Shown here piece by piece: positions 34,991-43,209 of a stretch of DNA of 48,810 nucleotides. Made by a program: the position numbers and the translations under genes. Below the pieces are notes generated by a model, which did no database searches, was not told the origin of the DNA, and worked only from the letters and a program-made list of their open reading frames with translations. Position 1 is the first letter of the stretch, and each line of letters opens with the position of its first letter. Source of the DNA: an uncultured Prevotella sp. (lineage in GTDB: Bacteria > Bacteroidota > Bacteroidia > Bacteroidales > Bacteroidaceae); the NCBI GenBank assembly GCA_937877595.1, contig CALFIY010000060.1, forward strand, positions 1 through 48,810. Reading direction: 5' to 3'.

Positions 34991-35626
34991 TTACTGCTTC
35001 CTCATTATGTATATCACTTTGCTTGAGTGATTGGCAGTCTGCCTCAAATTGTCGTCAATACGTATCCAGTCTCTCTTTCCTTCTTTTTCAAGAGAGAATC
35101 TTATCTCCTCGTCATATTCCTTCATAATACCCACTCCCTGCACAACCTTTCCGGCATTGTACTCAAGCCTGTCGGTAAAGAAATTCAGTATAGAGTCGTA
35201 TTCCACATGATATGTCATCAATTGCTTATCCACATCAAACGAGTATGTTCCGTGTTCATGTTCAAACTCCCGATATACAACACTGCTGTCCTGCTGTATT
35301 CCGTTGACACCTTGCACGTGGCTGTCATAGGATCCGTCAGCAGAAAAACTTACATGGCGTCTTATGGCACTGTTTGCACCCTGCATGGGATCGAAGCCAG
35401 TATACTGTGCCATCCAGTTTCCCGTAAGGAAGTCTTTGGTGGTAGCAAAGGTGGAGTCAACGACATAGTCTGTAGAATCTCCAGGCACTGGCGTAGGGTA
35501 TATTATATGAGGCAATTGGGTAATGTCATCGTCGTCAGAATCTTTTATACACGAAGAGATGACACAGCAAGTGAATGATGCAAAAACGACATAGAGGATG
35601 CAATGCAGATAGGAGTGCGTTTCCAT
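34991..35626 (-). CDS. Surface-type lipoprotein, paralogue of the first operon gene
   Basis: Lipoprotein of 211 aa, no named family. The signal ends at SSC with an acidic run just after (CIKDSDDDD), like surface export signals of Bacteroidetes lipoproteins. The mature domain aligns along its length with the 210-aa product of 47786-48418: W..(E/Q)Y.G.D, a stretch ending IQGV/VQGV, GTYS(F/Y), a threonine/tyrosine-rich strand leading to DSIL(N/D), and a final RDWI/RSWI..D..L. The start at 35626 is chosen for the signal peptide and lies 1 base past the preceding stop; longer in-frame starts overlap that gene. Confidence 0.75.
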   Translation of the reverse strand: METHSYLHCILYVVFASFTCCVISSCIKDSDDDDITQLPHIIYPTPVPGDSTDYVVDSTFATTKDFLTGNWMAQYTGFDPMQGANSAIRRHVSFSADGSYDSHVQGVNGIQQDSSVVYREFEHEHGTYSFDVDKQLMTYHVEYDSILNFFTDRLEYNAGKVVQGVGIMKEYDEEIRFSLEKEGKRDWIRIDDNLRQTANHSSKVIYIMRKQ

Positions 35627-35627
35627 A

Positions 35628-36449
35628 TTATTTATATTGTGTTTCAGTAATATCAATACCTGATGTACTGACGTAGTCAACAATGACATGTTCATTTGTT
35701 TCGTAAACGAAAGAGTAGGATGTTCCCTCCGCTGTTTTAAACAAGGTTCCAACAGTTTCCACCCCACCAACGCTGATGTGTATGTTGCCAGTGGCAAGAT
35801 AGCCGAAGGCAAGGCCGATATATTTCCTTAATTCTTCTGCCATAACCCTATTTTTGTCAAAACAGACCAGAACCTCTTTCAAATGGTTCTCGCTGTCAAA
35901 GATGTACTCTGACCACAATTCTTTGTACACAAAACGATAGACAAGATGGGTTTCGCCGTTATCTACTGTTTCCGATGTTAGCACACTGCCCTTATCCGCC
36001 AGTGCTGTCTTTACGTTGGAAATATTAGTGCCCCATTGCAGGAATGGCTGTGTGTAATATGTGTCTCTTGCCGAGTTGTAGTCGTATTTTACCATAAAGT
36101 TGTCAGTAGCAGATTGTCCTGCTTCATTCAGGGCAGTGGCGAAAATGTAATAGTAATGATTCTGCTGGAGATTTGTCAGCCTCACGGTCATTTTCTGTCC
36201 GTTGGTTATACTTTCTGCCGTTGTCCAGTTCTCGTCCAACTGCTCTTTGTAAAGAACATTAACCTTGGTGGCCCCTTTAACTGTATAAACCACCTCAATA
36301 CCCTTAGACGTGATATCACAACTATAAGGTGCGATTTCCGGCTGCTCTATGACGGGAGTCATGACAGGGATGATGCTGGCGTAATCATCGTCCGAAGAAC
36401 TGCACGCTGTTAACAACGTGGCTAATAAAATATAGAATACTTTTTTCAT
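35628..36449 (-). CDS. Surface-type lipoprotein with a fibronectin-III-like domain
   Basis: Lipoprotein of 273 aa. It starts MKKVFYILLATLLTACSSSDDD, shown here in two parts: signal MKKVFYILLATLLTA, then lipidated C with SSSDDD after it. Residues about 35-115 look like a fibronectin type III or Ig-like sandwich (IEVVYTVKGATKVNVLYKE, then LTNLQQNHYYYIFATALN). The rest is unassigned. The ATG at 36449 is preferred to 36506. It is 64 bases after its upstream neighbour, the largest gap in the run. Likely on the cell surface; ligand unknown. Confidence 0.75.
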   Translation of the reverse strand: MKKVFYILLATLLTACSSSDDDYASIIPVMTPVIEQPEIAPYSCDITSKGIEVVYTVKGATKVNVLYKEQLDENWTTAESITNGQKMTVRLTNLQQNHYYYIFATALNEAGQSATDNFMVKYDYNSARDTYYTQPFLQWGTNISNVKTALADKGSVLTSETVDNGETHLVYRFVYKELWSEYIFDSENHLKEVLVCFDKNRVMAEELRKYIGLAFGYLATGNIHISVGGVETVGTLFKTAEGTSYSFVYETNEHVIVDYVSTSGIDITETQYK

Positions 36450-36513
36450 AGCGTAAGAAGAAGGGCGGGGCGGTATAATCGAAGAAGCACCGCCCCGAAA
36501 CCCCATATTTTTT

Positions 36514-37548
36514 TCAGTTGTTTATTCTGACAAGTTGAATATCGTCAAAGTCTTTCATTGAAAAGACCTCTTTTATACCTTCACCATTGTCGTGTTTAGT
36601 AACGTGCTTTATCGCTCTCGAAGCACTTGAATACGAGATGTCGTCCCAATAAAGTATGTTGATAACACCCGACAACTCGTCATTGGCATTTGTACCCCAG
36701 GTTATGACCTGGCAGTATTTGTCAGAGCCATAGGCGCATTGCAGATATGTCCAGTCATTATTAAACTGCTTGGCATAGAAATATTCTCTTCCCATCTGCA
36801 TCTCGTTTATTGAAGTGCTGTGGTCAGCCCCGTCCCGTTGTATTTCCTGCCAAATGTAAAATGCTATCTTTGCATGGTTTCCACTTTCCATCCAGTTAAA
36901 TGTAGAAAATTTGCTGTTTCCTGCTGCTGCGTATGTGTAATACTCTTTGCAGTAGGCGTTCTTTTCGGCATACCAGCAGAAATAATAGTTGTCATTATAT
37001 TTGTAAATACCATTATTATCAACATTTTCGTTTGCTGCACTGCTGTAAAGTGATGCATAAGGCTGATTAGAAGTGGACTTTGTCGTAACAGGAGTTGCAA
37101 CTAATTCGCCCATCTGGTTATTATTGTAACTAATAGTCACTATGACATATTGAGTATATGCTGATGCGTTATAAAAGGAAAACACCATGTCGTTTCTGGG
37201 AGTTATGCGTTGGCTGGCATCACTTGTCATCTCCGATATTATCTCCTGCTCACTCTTCCTGTTGTAGTTGGTCTGTGAGTAGACATGCCAGTAGAAATAC
37301 TGTGTCTCAGAGCCGAAATTCATTCTAAACGCAAATCCGTCAGTCAACTGCAAAATACTTGTCGGCTCTGTGAAGCATTGTGAATTGCTTTGACCGCTAC
37401 CGCCACCTTGGCCGCCGCTGCCACCCTGATTGCCGCTGTTTATCGGTGTAATAAAGGGGTCGTCATCGTCACTGCCACAGGAAATCATCGTTGCTGCAGA
37501 TAAACATGTCATCATCAGCATCATCAGGAAAAACTTTAATTTTTTCAT
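36514..37548 (-). CDS. Surface-type lipoprotein with a Gly-rich linker
   Basis: Lipoprotein of 344 aa. Signal MKKLKFFLMMLMMTCLSAAT then MISC, with GSDDDD after the lipidated cysteine. A flexible linker (about residues 37-54, GNQGGSGGQGGGSGQSNS) leads to an aromatic, beta-rich domain (FGSETQYFYWHVYSQTNY, YNDNYYFCWYAEKNAYCKEY). No family recognised. The linker suggests a domain held away from the membrane. It follows the broken HAD gene by 26 bases. Confidence 0.75.
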   Translation of the reverse strand: MKKLKFFLMMLMMTCLSAATMISCGSDDDDPFITPINSGNQGGSGGQGGGSGQSNSQCFTEPTSILQLTDGFAFRMNFGSETQYFYWHVYSQTNYNRKSEQEIISEMTSDASQRITPRNDMVFSFYNASAYTQYVIVTISYNNNQMGELVATPVTTKSTSNQPYASLYSSAANENVDNNGIYKYNDNYYFCWYAEKNAYCKEYYTYAAAGNSKFSTFNWMESGNHAKIAFYIWQEIQRDGADHSTSINEMQMGREYFYAKQFNNDWTYLQCAYGSDKYCQVITWGTNANDELSGVINILYWDDISYSSASRAIKHVTKHDNGEGIKEVFSMKDFDDIQLVRINN

Positions 37549-37574
37549 AATTTTGTTTTTGGATTAAACTTGTA

Positions 37575-38134
37575 TTAACATTTATAAAACTTAACTTTCA
37601 AAAGTCTTGCCGTCTGCATATCAGTAATAGAATCGCCGTAATATCCTAAACAATGCTTTGGGTCTATCCCAAACTCTCCAATCCTTTCGGTTATTATAGG
37701 CTTCGGCTTGATTGGCTGCGCGTCTTTCCTTCCTATTACAATGTCTATCATTTTTTCACCAAACATTTTAAGGCAGACCTCCTCTGCTATTTCTTGCTTT
37801 TTATTTGTTATGACAATTATTCCTATTCCCTTGGCTTTCGATGCCTTCAGTATGTCATATTGCCGTTTGATAATCGAAGACCCGTTAATATAGTCGTGAG
37901 CATAGCAATCATCATATATTCTCCTAAACCCTTCGGTGGTGATATCTGCCAGAGCAGCAAGATCTTCGAACATCTGTTCTATATCTTTGAAACGGTATTG
38001 CACAAAAACTTATCATCTGGCATTGCTTGTGGAGCATGGTTTTCAAAAACATGCTTACAGGCACTGACAACTGTTGGGAATGAGTCTACCAATGTTCCGT
38101 CCAAGTCGAATATTATATAATGCTTATTCTTCAT
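37575..38134 (-). pseudogene. HAD-family phosphatase broken by a frameshift
   Basis: Two overlapping pieces of one HAD hydrolase (phosphoglycolate-phosphatase-like). The first, from ATG 38134, has motif I IIFDLDGTLVDS and runs to a stop at 37979-37981. The second frame, from about 38003, carries the cap and motif II ITNKK, then KPKPIITERI and motif IV GDSITDMQTA. Restoring one T in the T5 run (plus-strand A5 at 38004-38008) joins the frames in the expected order. The C-terminus also ends early (about 10 residues after GDSITD) compared with relatives. It starts inside the previous gene, overlapping 11 bases. A real mutation or a sequencing error are both possible. Confidence 0.75.
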
Positions 38135-38813
38135 AAATCTTCACTATAACACGTTTCTTGAATATCCTTTTAGGGACATCTTCTTTACGAAGACCTTCTC
38201 CTAATCCGTTGGGAAGAGGCGAAATGTCGTTACTAAGCCTTTCACCAGAGAATTCCGCGCGGTCTGACATGCTGGAAGGCGCAGAGAATATAGAAATACA
38301 GATAAGTCCATCATTGGTGGTAATACAATTCTTATGTAATTTGAAGGAGAAAACCATGATAGCGTCCTTGCGGTTCACCTCTATTTTGTAACCACGGGTA
38401 GCAACCTTGCTGTTATTGTAATAAATGAAAGCAGTAGTATCGTTCAGTGCTGCAACAAGAGGTTGCACGTCAGGGCGTACTACATGATTATCTTTGTCTC
38501 GACCCAACTGCTGCTTTCGCTGCTTTTCCAGTACTGCCTTCACTTCGTTGGGATGTCTCCTTACCTTGTCTCTGACCATATCAGCCGAGGGAAAAGACAT
38601 TGTCAGCGTGTCGGGCTGGAGGATGGCGATGCTAACTCCCTGCATAAGAAAGGCGAGTTGGGTCTCTATCCGATAAACTGTCACTTGAAGTGTAAGGCTG
38701 TCGCCTTTCTGCAAAGCCCCGACTTCTAAAGAGTCGGACACAGAAGGCTGAGCCAGCAACAAGACAGATGCCTGTAAGCACATTGTCAGTATAAAGAACC
38801 TAACGTTTTTCAT
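38124..38813 (-). CDS. Secreted protein of unknown family (paralogue of the next one upstream)
   Basis: Protein of 229 aa with a signal peptide (residues about 1-22, ending LLAQ). It is a paralogue of 38810-39556: shared features are LAFLMQGVSIAI against MRFLMQRVALYI, the MSFPSADMVRD against IVLPSAIDVKE segment, and RPDVQPLVAALN against RPDIRPLIAALN. No named family; it somewhat recalls the small secreted partners often found beside CarboxypepD_reg outer-membrane proteins. Its start overlaps the preceding stop by 4 bases. Confidence 0.72.
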   Translation of the reverse strand: MKNVRFFILTMCLQASVLLLAQPSVSDSLEVGALQKGDSLTLQVTVYRIETQLAFLMQGVSIAILQPDTLTMSFPSADMVRDKVRRHPNEVKAVLEKQRKQQLGRDKDNHVVRPDVQPLVAALNDTTAFIYYNNSKVATRGYKIEVNRKDAIMVFSFKLHKNCITTNDGLICISIFSAPSSMSDRAEFSGERLSNDISPLPNGLGEGLRKEDVPKRIFKKRVIVKIYEE

Positions 38814-39556
38814 TCCTTCAAATTTGCATTGTTTACGTCGTCAATTGAAAACTTAACCCACAAGCGTATGTCAGACTGCATCAGTTCCTGAATGTCTTGC
38901 TGATTTTCTCCTTCCACGGGGGGTGGTATCATTCCGCCATCGCCTTCCTGCTCAGGTGGCGGCATGTTGGAGAAGTCGTTGATTGAGAAAATGCCAAAAG
39001 TCCATTTGTCTGACAACTTCTTGTCCTGCATCAGTACGTCTTTGGGTATCAGCACGTAGTAATTGAGCAAGTCGGTCTTCTGGTCAATCTCAATATGAAA
39101 TCGCTGATAGCCCAATATCGATGGGCTGCCACTGTGACGAAACACTGCTCCTTTCCTGTTGAGTGCGGCAATAAGCGGGCGTATGTCTGGCCTTTTGTCT
39201 TGTTCGTTCTCTGAATTGGGGCGAGAGACGGTCTCAAGTTCTTCCTTTACATCAATAGCGGATGGCAGAACTATCTCGTATTTCTTTCTCCTTTTCCCCG
39301 ACGGGTCTATATAAAGAGCCACTCTCTGCATCAGAAAGCGCATCTGTAAGGCAGGGTGGGCCACCGAGAGATTTACAAGCAAGTCGCAGGTATCGGAAGA
39401 AAGATTGAGTTTGGTGCCTTCGTAAATCACATCATAATCTACGGCATCCGGATTCTTGTCAATGAATGCTGCCAATGAGTCCTTACCTTGGGCCACCATT
39501 TGATGAGCCGGCCACAGCAGCATAACTATAAAGTATTTAAGAGCACGTACCCTCAT
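38810..39556 (-). CDS. Secreted protein of unknown family (first of paralogous pair)
   Basis: Protein of 248 aa with an N-terminal signal segment (about residues 1-23, ending MVAQG). Conserved with the following gene in the middle (MRFLMQRVALYI, RPDIRPLIAALN). The C-terminal part has a proline-rich acidic stretch (PPPEQEGDGGMIPPP) and ends in a strand-like LWVKFSIDDVN. It overlaps the stop of the outer-membrane receptor-like gene by 4 bases, so it is probably a partner of that receptor. Function unknown. Confidence 0.72.
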   Translation of the reverse strand: MRVRALKYFIVMLLWPAHQMVAQGKDSLAAFIDKNPDAVDYDVIYEGTKLNLSSDTCDLLVNLSVAHPALQMRFLMQRVALYIDPSGKRRKKYEIVLPSAIDVKEELETVSRPNSENEQDKRPDIRPLIAALNRKGAVFRHSGSPSILGYQRFHIEIDQKTDLLNYYVLIPKDVLMQDKKLSDKWTFGIFSINDFSNMPPPEQEGDGGMIPPPVEGENQQDIQELMQSDIRLWVKFSIDDVNNANLKE

Positions 39557-42315
39557 CTGTTCGTATTTAAGTTGTAAGTAAATGATAGCATGGCATAACG
39601 TCCCAAGATGTTTGTGGTCATTTCGCGTCTGTAAAGTTCTGTTGTCGTCTGATAGAAACTGTTGTCCTGGTTGAAGATGTCGTTTATTGAGAAACGAAGT
39701 TCGCCCTTGCGCCCTTTTAAAAACTTATATGCCAATGCGGCATTGCTGATTACGGCATTGAATCGTGATGTGCCAGAACCAAAATAGTTGGTACGGCCGC
39801 ATTCCAGAATGGCTTTCAAGGCCGGTAGGAATTGCCAGTTTAGTTGTCCGCCGTATGACAGAGACCAATAATGAATATCCATGTCATTAAAGGTGAGGTT
39901 TTTGCTGCTATTGTATTTCCCGTTGACATCAAGCACGAAATCTACATTCTCGCTTATATTGCTACCTACTGTGAGATTGCCGCTCCAGTTCCATGCGTTG
40001 GTAAATTGTTTGTTGTTGTCCCAATAGCCAGGTACTTTTGTGTACTTCACCATTGCCGAAAGGTTGATGTTTGAACTTATGGCTTTCCAGGGAACGCCGT
40101 AAGCCAGTAAGGAACTCCAACTGAAGTAGCCGTCGGTGTTCTTGTATGACAATATCTCGGTGTTGCGACGTTCGCCTTCCTCCTGAAAACTCTCGCTGGC
40201 AAGAGAGCGCAGAGAGCCAATGTAGTTGTCGGCTTGTTCCATATTTACGAAAAACACAAAGACAGAGCCGTTTTTTGAAATAGGCAGTACCAGTCGTGCC
40301 ATCAGATTGTGCTGGTATGCCGGTTCCAACTTGATGCTTCCCCTGATAGCCATCACAGCATTTGAGTTATTGATAGCATCGTGGACTTGTGCCAGTCCAG
40401 GATATTTGTGAGAGGCTTTGTATTGGACAAGCAACTGTCCGCGATTCATCTTATATCGCATGATGGCGTATGGGAAGAAAGTCTTGTAACTGCGTTTGAA
40501 ATAGTACATGTCGTTGGCATTGTACAAATCATACATTTGATATTCCGTACCTGCAACAAGACTTGCCTTCTTATAATTCATCAGGTAGGAGACATTCAAT
40601 AGAATTCCTCCGAAATTCGACCATGTAGACCCACTCAATAAGGTGTCGACGGAAAATTCTGTCGCTCCATTTGCCATCATTTCTGTCTTACGGCGCATCA
40701 GTCCGTAAGTCTTATTCCACCCAGCGTCTAATTTCAACCTATGATTCTTGTTGAAAGGATGGATGTATGAAAGCATATACGTATATGTCTCCTGAGTGTT
40801 TTTTGCCATCGTGCTCTGATGTGCCGATTCGAACGTCTGCACATTGGCAAACTCCATGCTTATGTCTTCGTGGGTGTGCATGTAAGAGATTCTGGCATCC
40901 GCTGTCAATGCTCGTCCCAAAGAGTCAAATTTATGTATATACATTGCTTCTCCCGACGTACTGAATACGTATTGGTCTGTATATGTGTCTTGGTTGAGCA
41001 GCAATGACGTGTCTGTCTTTGCCACAGTCCAGTCGGTCAGTTCGGCCATTTCCTGCTTGCTCTGATATGCTATGGCTGGGCGCAGCATCAGATAGTCGTT
41101 TTTGCTTATTTGATATTCGTACTTTGAATTGAAACGATGGTTCAGGTTGTCGTTGTTGATCTTCATGTCCTGAAGATTGTTGCTTGCCGTTTCTCCGAAA
41201 TATTTGTCGAAGATGTGATAGTCGGTATAATTATCTGAACTATTGAACAGATAGTGTCCTGAGAATTTCATCTTCTGTCCTGCCCATTCATCAGAATAGT
41301 TGGTGCCGATGGCTTTTGATGTTGTTACGCCATAATCACTGACGTCTACCATCATTGAAGATATGTCATCGGATGAGGTGGGATGGAAACCGCTGTCTGC
41401 TCCGCCCTTGCTGTAGGGCGACTGGCCTGGCGCACTGCTTGACGCGGTACCAGTGGTGCTGAGCAGGTCAATCATAGAGAAATTCTGCTCATTGATATTA
41501 TTCCACTGTGTGAATACCGACCAGCGAATATCGTTGTCGAAGAGGTTGTACATCCCGTATAATTTATATACATTGTCTATTCCATATCCAGCCGTGGCTT
41601 TGCCAAACATGCTTTTGGACGTTCCACGTTTAGTAGTGATATTAATGGCTTTCTTTGTGTTGCCGTCATCAAATCCTGTCAGTTTAGCATAGTCTGATAG
41701 TTGGTCGTACACCTGTATCTCGTTGATGATATTTGCCGGTAGGTTTTTCAAAGCCATCGCAATATCGTCCTTGAAGTACTCACGTCCGTCAATCTCGACA
41801 ACCTTGACTTGCTCTCCGTGTGCTTCCAGTTTTCCATCCTTCAAGCCGACACCGGGAAGTTTCTGCGAGATAAGGTCGTATGCCGTTGCATCGGTATTCA
41901 CTTTATAGTCGTCTGCCTTGTAGACGGTGGTATCGCCACGCATGGTGGCAAGAGGTATCTTGCGCTTAATGACAATCTCTTCAAGCATCGACGACTCCGA
42001 AGTAAGTTCTAGTTTGAGTGATATTTGCTTTTTATTAGCAACAACGAGTTTTGAAATGGGTTTATATCCTATGTGGGTCAACTTGATGGTGATATTCCTC
42101 CCTTGAGGAAGGCTGAACGAGAATTGTCCTTTCGCGTTTGTTGTATACACAGATTTTTTCCCATCAAGCAAATATACAATACTGGCATTGACTATGGGTG
42201 CGTGGCTCTCCTTGTCGGTCACGACACCGCTGACTTGGCAGTGCTGTGCGTGGACATTCTGCACACATATCAGCATACAGGCCACAGCCAGTACAGTATG
42301 TAAATATCTTTTCAT
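39553..42315 (-). CDS. TonB-dependent-receptor-like outer-membrane protein
   Basis: Large outer-membrane protein of 920 aa. A signal peptide (about residues 1-23) is followed by a CarboxypepD_reg-like beta domain (QVSGVVTDKESHAPIVNASI), then a plug-like region (about 120-225: TTVYKADDYKVNTDATAYDL, VVEIDGREYF) and a long barrel with many aromatic strands to the final NILGRYAMLSFTYNLNTNR. This matches the CarboxypepD_reg/plug/OMP_b-brl class rather than the SusC class; no SusD gene accompanies it. It may import or release the product of the neighbouring biosynthetic genes. It starts 6 bases after the EamA gene stop. Confidence 0.87.
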   Translation of the reverse strand: MKRYLHTVLAVACMLICVQNVHAQHCQVSGVVTDKESHAPIVNASIVYLLDGKKSVYTTNAKGQFSFSLPQGRNITIKLTHIGYKPISKLVVANKKQISLKLELTSESSMLEEIVIKRKIPLATMRGDTTVYKADDYKVNTDATAYDLISQKLPGVGLKDGKLEAHGEQVKVVEIDGREYFKDDIAMALKNLPANIINEIQVYDQLSDYAKLTGFDDGNTKKAINITTKRGTSKSMFGKATAGYGIDNVYKLYGMYNLFDNDIRWSVFTQWNNINEQNFSMIDLLSTTGTASSSAPGQSPYSKGGADSGFHPTSSDDISSMMVDVSDYGVTTSKAIGTNYSDEWAGQKMKFSGHYLFNSSDNYTDYHIFDKYFGETASNNLQDMKINNDNLNHRFNSKYEYQISKNDYLMLRPAIAYQSKQEMAELTDWTVAKTDTSLLLNQDTYTDQYVFSTSGEAMYIHKFDSLGRALTADARISYMHTHEDISMEFANVQTFESAHQSTMAKNTQETYTYMLSYIHPFNKNHRLKLDAGWNKTYGLMRRKTEMMANGATEFSVDTLLSGSTWSNFGGILLNVSYLMNYKKASLVAGTEYQMYDLYNANDMYYFKRSYKTFFPYAIMRYKMNRGQLLVQYKASHKYPGLAQVHDAINNSNAVMAIRGSIKLEPAYQHNLMARLVLPISKNGSVFVFFVNMEQADNYIGSLRSLASESFQEEGERRNTEILSYKNTDGYFSWSSLLAYGVPWKAISSNINLSAMVKYTKVPGYWDNNKQFTNAWNWSGNLTVGSNISENVDFVLDVNGKYNSSKNLTFNDMDIHYWSLSYGGQLNWQFLPALKAILECGRTNYFGSGTSRFNAVISNAALAYKFLKGRKGELRFSINDIFNQDNSFYQTTTELYRREMTTNILGRYAMLSFTYNLNTNR

Positions 42316-42321
42316 GGCTTG

Positions 42322-43197
42322 TTATTCATTTAGAATAATTACAAGTAGTCCGGAAATGGTGATGGCTGCTCCCACCAATTCGCGTTTAGTGACTCGTTCC
42401 TTGTTAATAATGAAAGCAAGGAGCAGTACAAATACGGGCTCTGTGGCACTAAGCACAGAGGCGAGCGACACGGTGATATGTTTTATGGCCAGCATGGAAA
42501 GCAGAAAACCGCCGTAGGTGATAACCACAACATTCAGCAGGAAGAGCAGCAGAGTCCTAACCTGTCTGAGAGGAGTGTACCAAGTGACAATGCGTTTGGA
42601 TGTGAATCCGATAAACATGACTGACATTGTGCTGAACAGCATACGCCAGAATGTTGCGGTAGGTACGCCGACATCAGCAATTGACACCTTTACCAAAATA
42701 GACGATATTGAGAAGCAGAGAATAGAGGCGAAGCCTCCAAAGATGCCACGAAGTTTATTAGGGTGATCTTCCTGCTTCCCAATGGTAACAATGATGATGC
42801 CGCAGAGCAGAACAGTGGCTCCAATATACTCTCTGACGGTCAGCAGTTCTCCCAACAGCAGGAACGAAAGCAGCATGGTTACGACCTGTCCAAGCATGAA
42901 ATACAGCACCTGTACCTTTGCTCCTAAGTCCTGTAGAGAACGGAAGAATAGCGTGTCGCCAATTGATATTCCGATAATTCCACTTAAAGCCAAGAAAAAG
43001 AAATCATGCAGGCTTAGCGAATCGAAACCTCCAGTACAGAATATGAGTATTAGCATCAGAACTATGCTGAACAATCCTTTGAAGAAGGTCATGCCTGCGG
43101 CAGGGATGACTTTCCCAAGACGGTCGAAGACGACAGTGGCAAATGCCCAAGATGCTGCCGACCCTAATGCTGCTATAATACCTATCCATTCTGCCAT
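42322..43197 (-). CDS. EamA/DMT-family transporter
   Basis: Inner-membrane carrier of 291 aa with about ten hydrophobic segments arranged as two EamA repeats (first half from AALGSAASWAFATVVFDRLG, second from FGGFASILCFSISSILVK). DMT members mostly export metabolites, so export of the operon's product or intermediate is a fair guess, though import is possible. The ATG at 43197 (MAEWIG) is preferred to a TTG at 43203; it lies 12 bases past the methyltransferase stop. Confidence 0.88.
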   Translation of the reverse strand: MAEWIGIIAALGSAASWAFATVVFDRLGKVIPAAGMTFFKGLFSIVLMLILIFCTGGFDSLSLHDFFFLALSGIIGISIGDTLFFRSLQDLGAKVQVLYFMLGQVVTMLLSFLLLGELLTVREYIGATVLLCGIIIVTIGKQEDHPNKLRGIFGGFASILCFSISSILVKVSIADVGVPTATFWRMLFSTMSVMFIGFTSKRIVTWYTPLRQVRTLLLFLLNVVVITYGGFLLSMLAIKHITVSLASVLSATEPVFVLLLAFIINKERVTKRELVGAAITISGLLVIILNE

Positions 43198-43209
43198 GGC
43201 CAATATGAT

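Noticed and set aside
39553..42315. SusC-type glycan receptor of a polysaccharide utilisation locus
   Set aside because: No SusD partner, no glycoside hydrolases, and the domain pattern fits the CarboxypepD_reg/OMP_b-brl class better.
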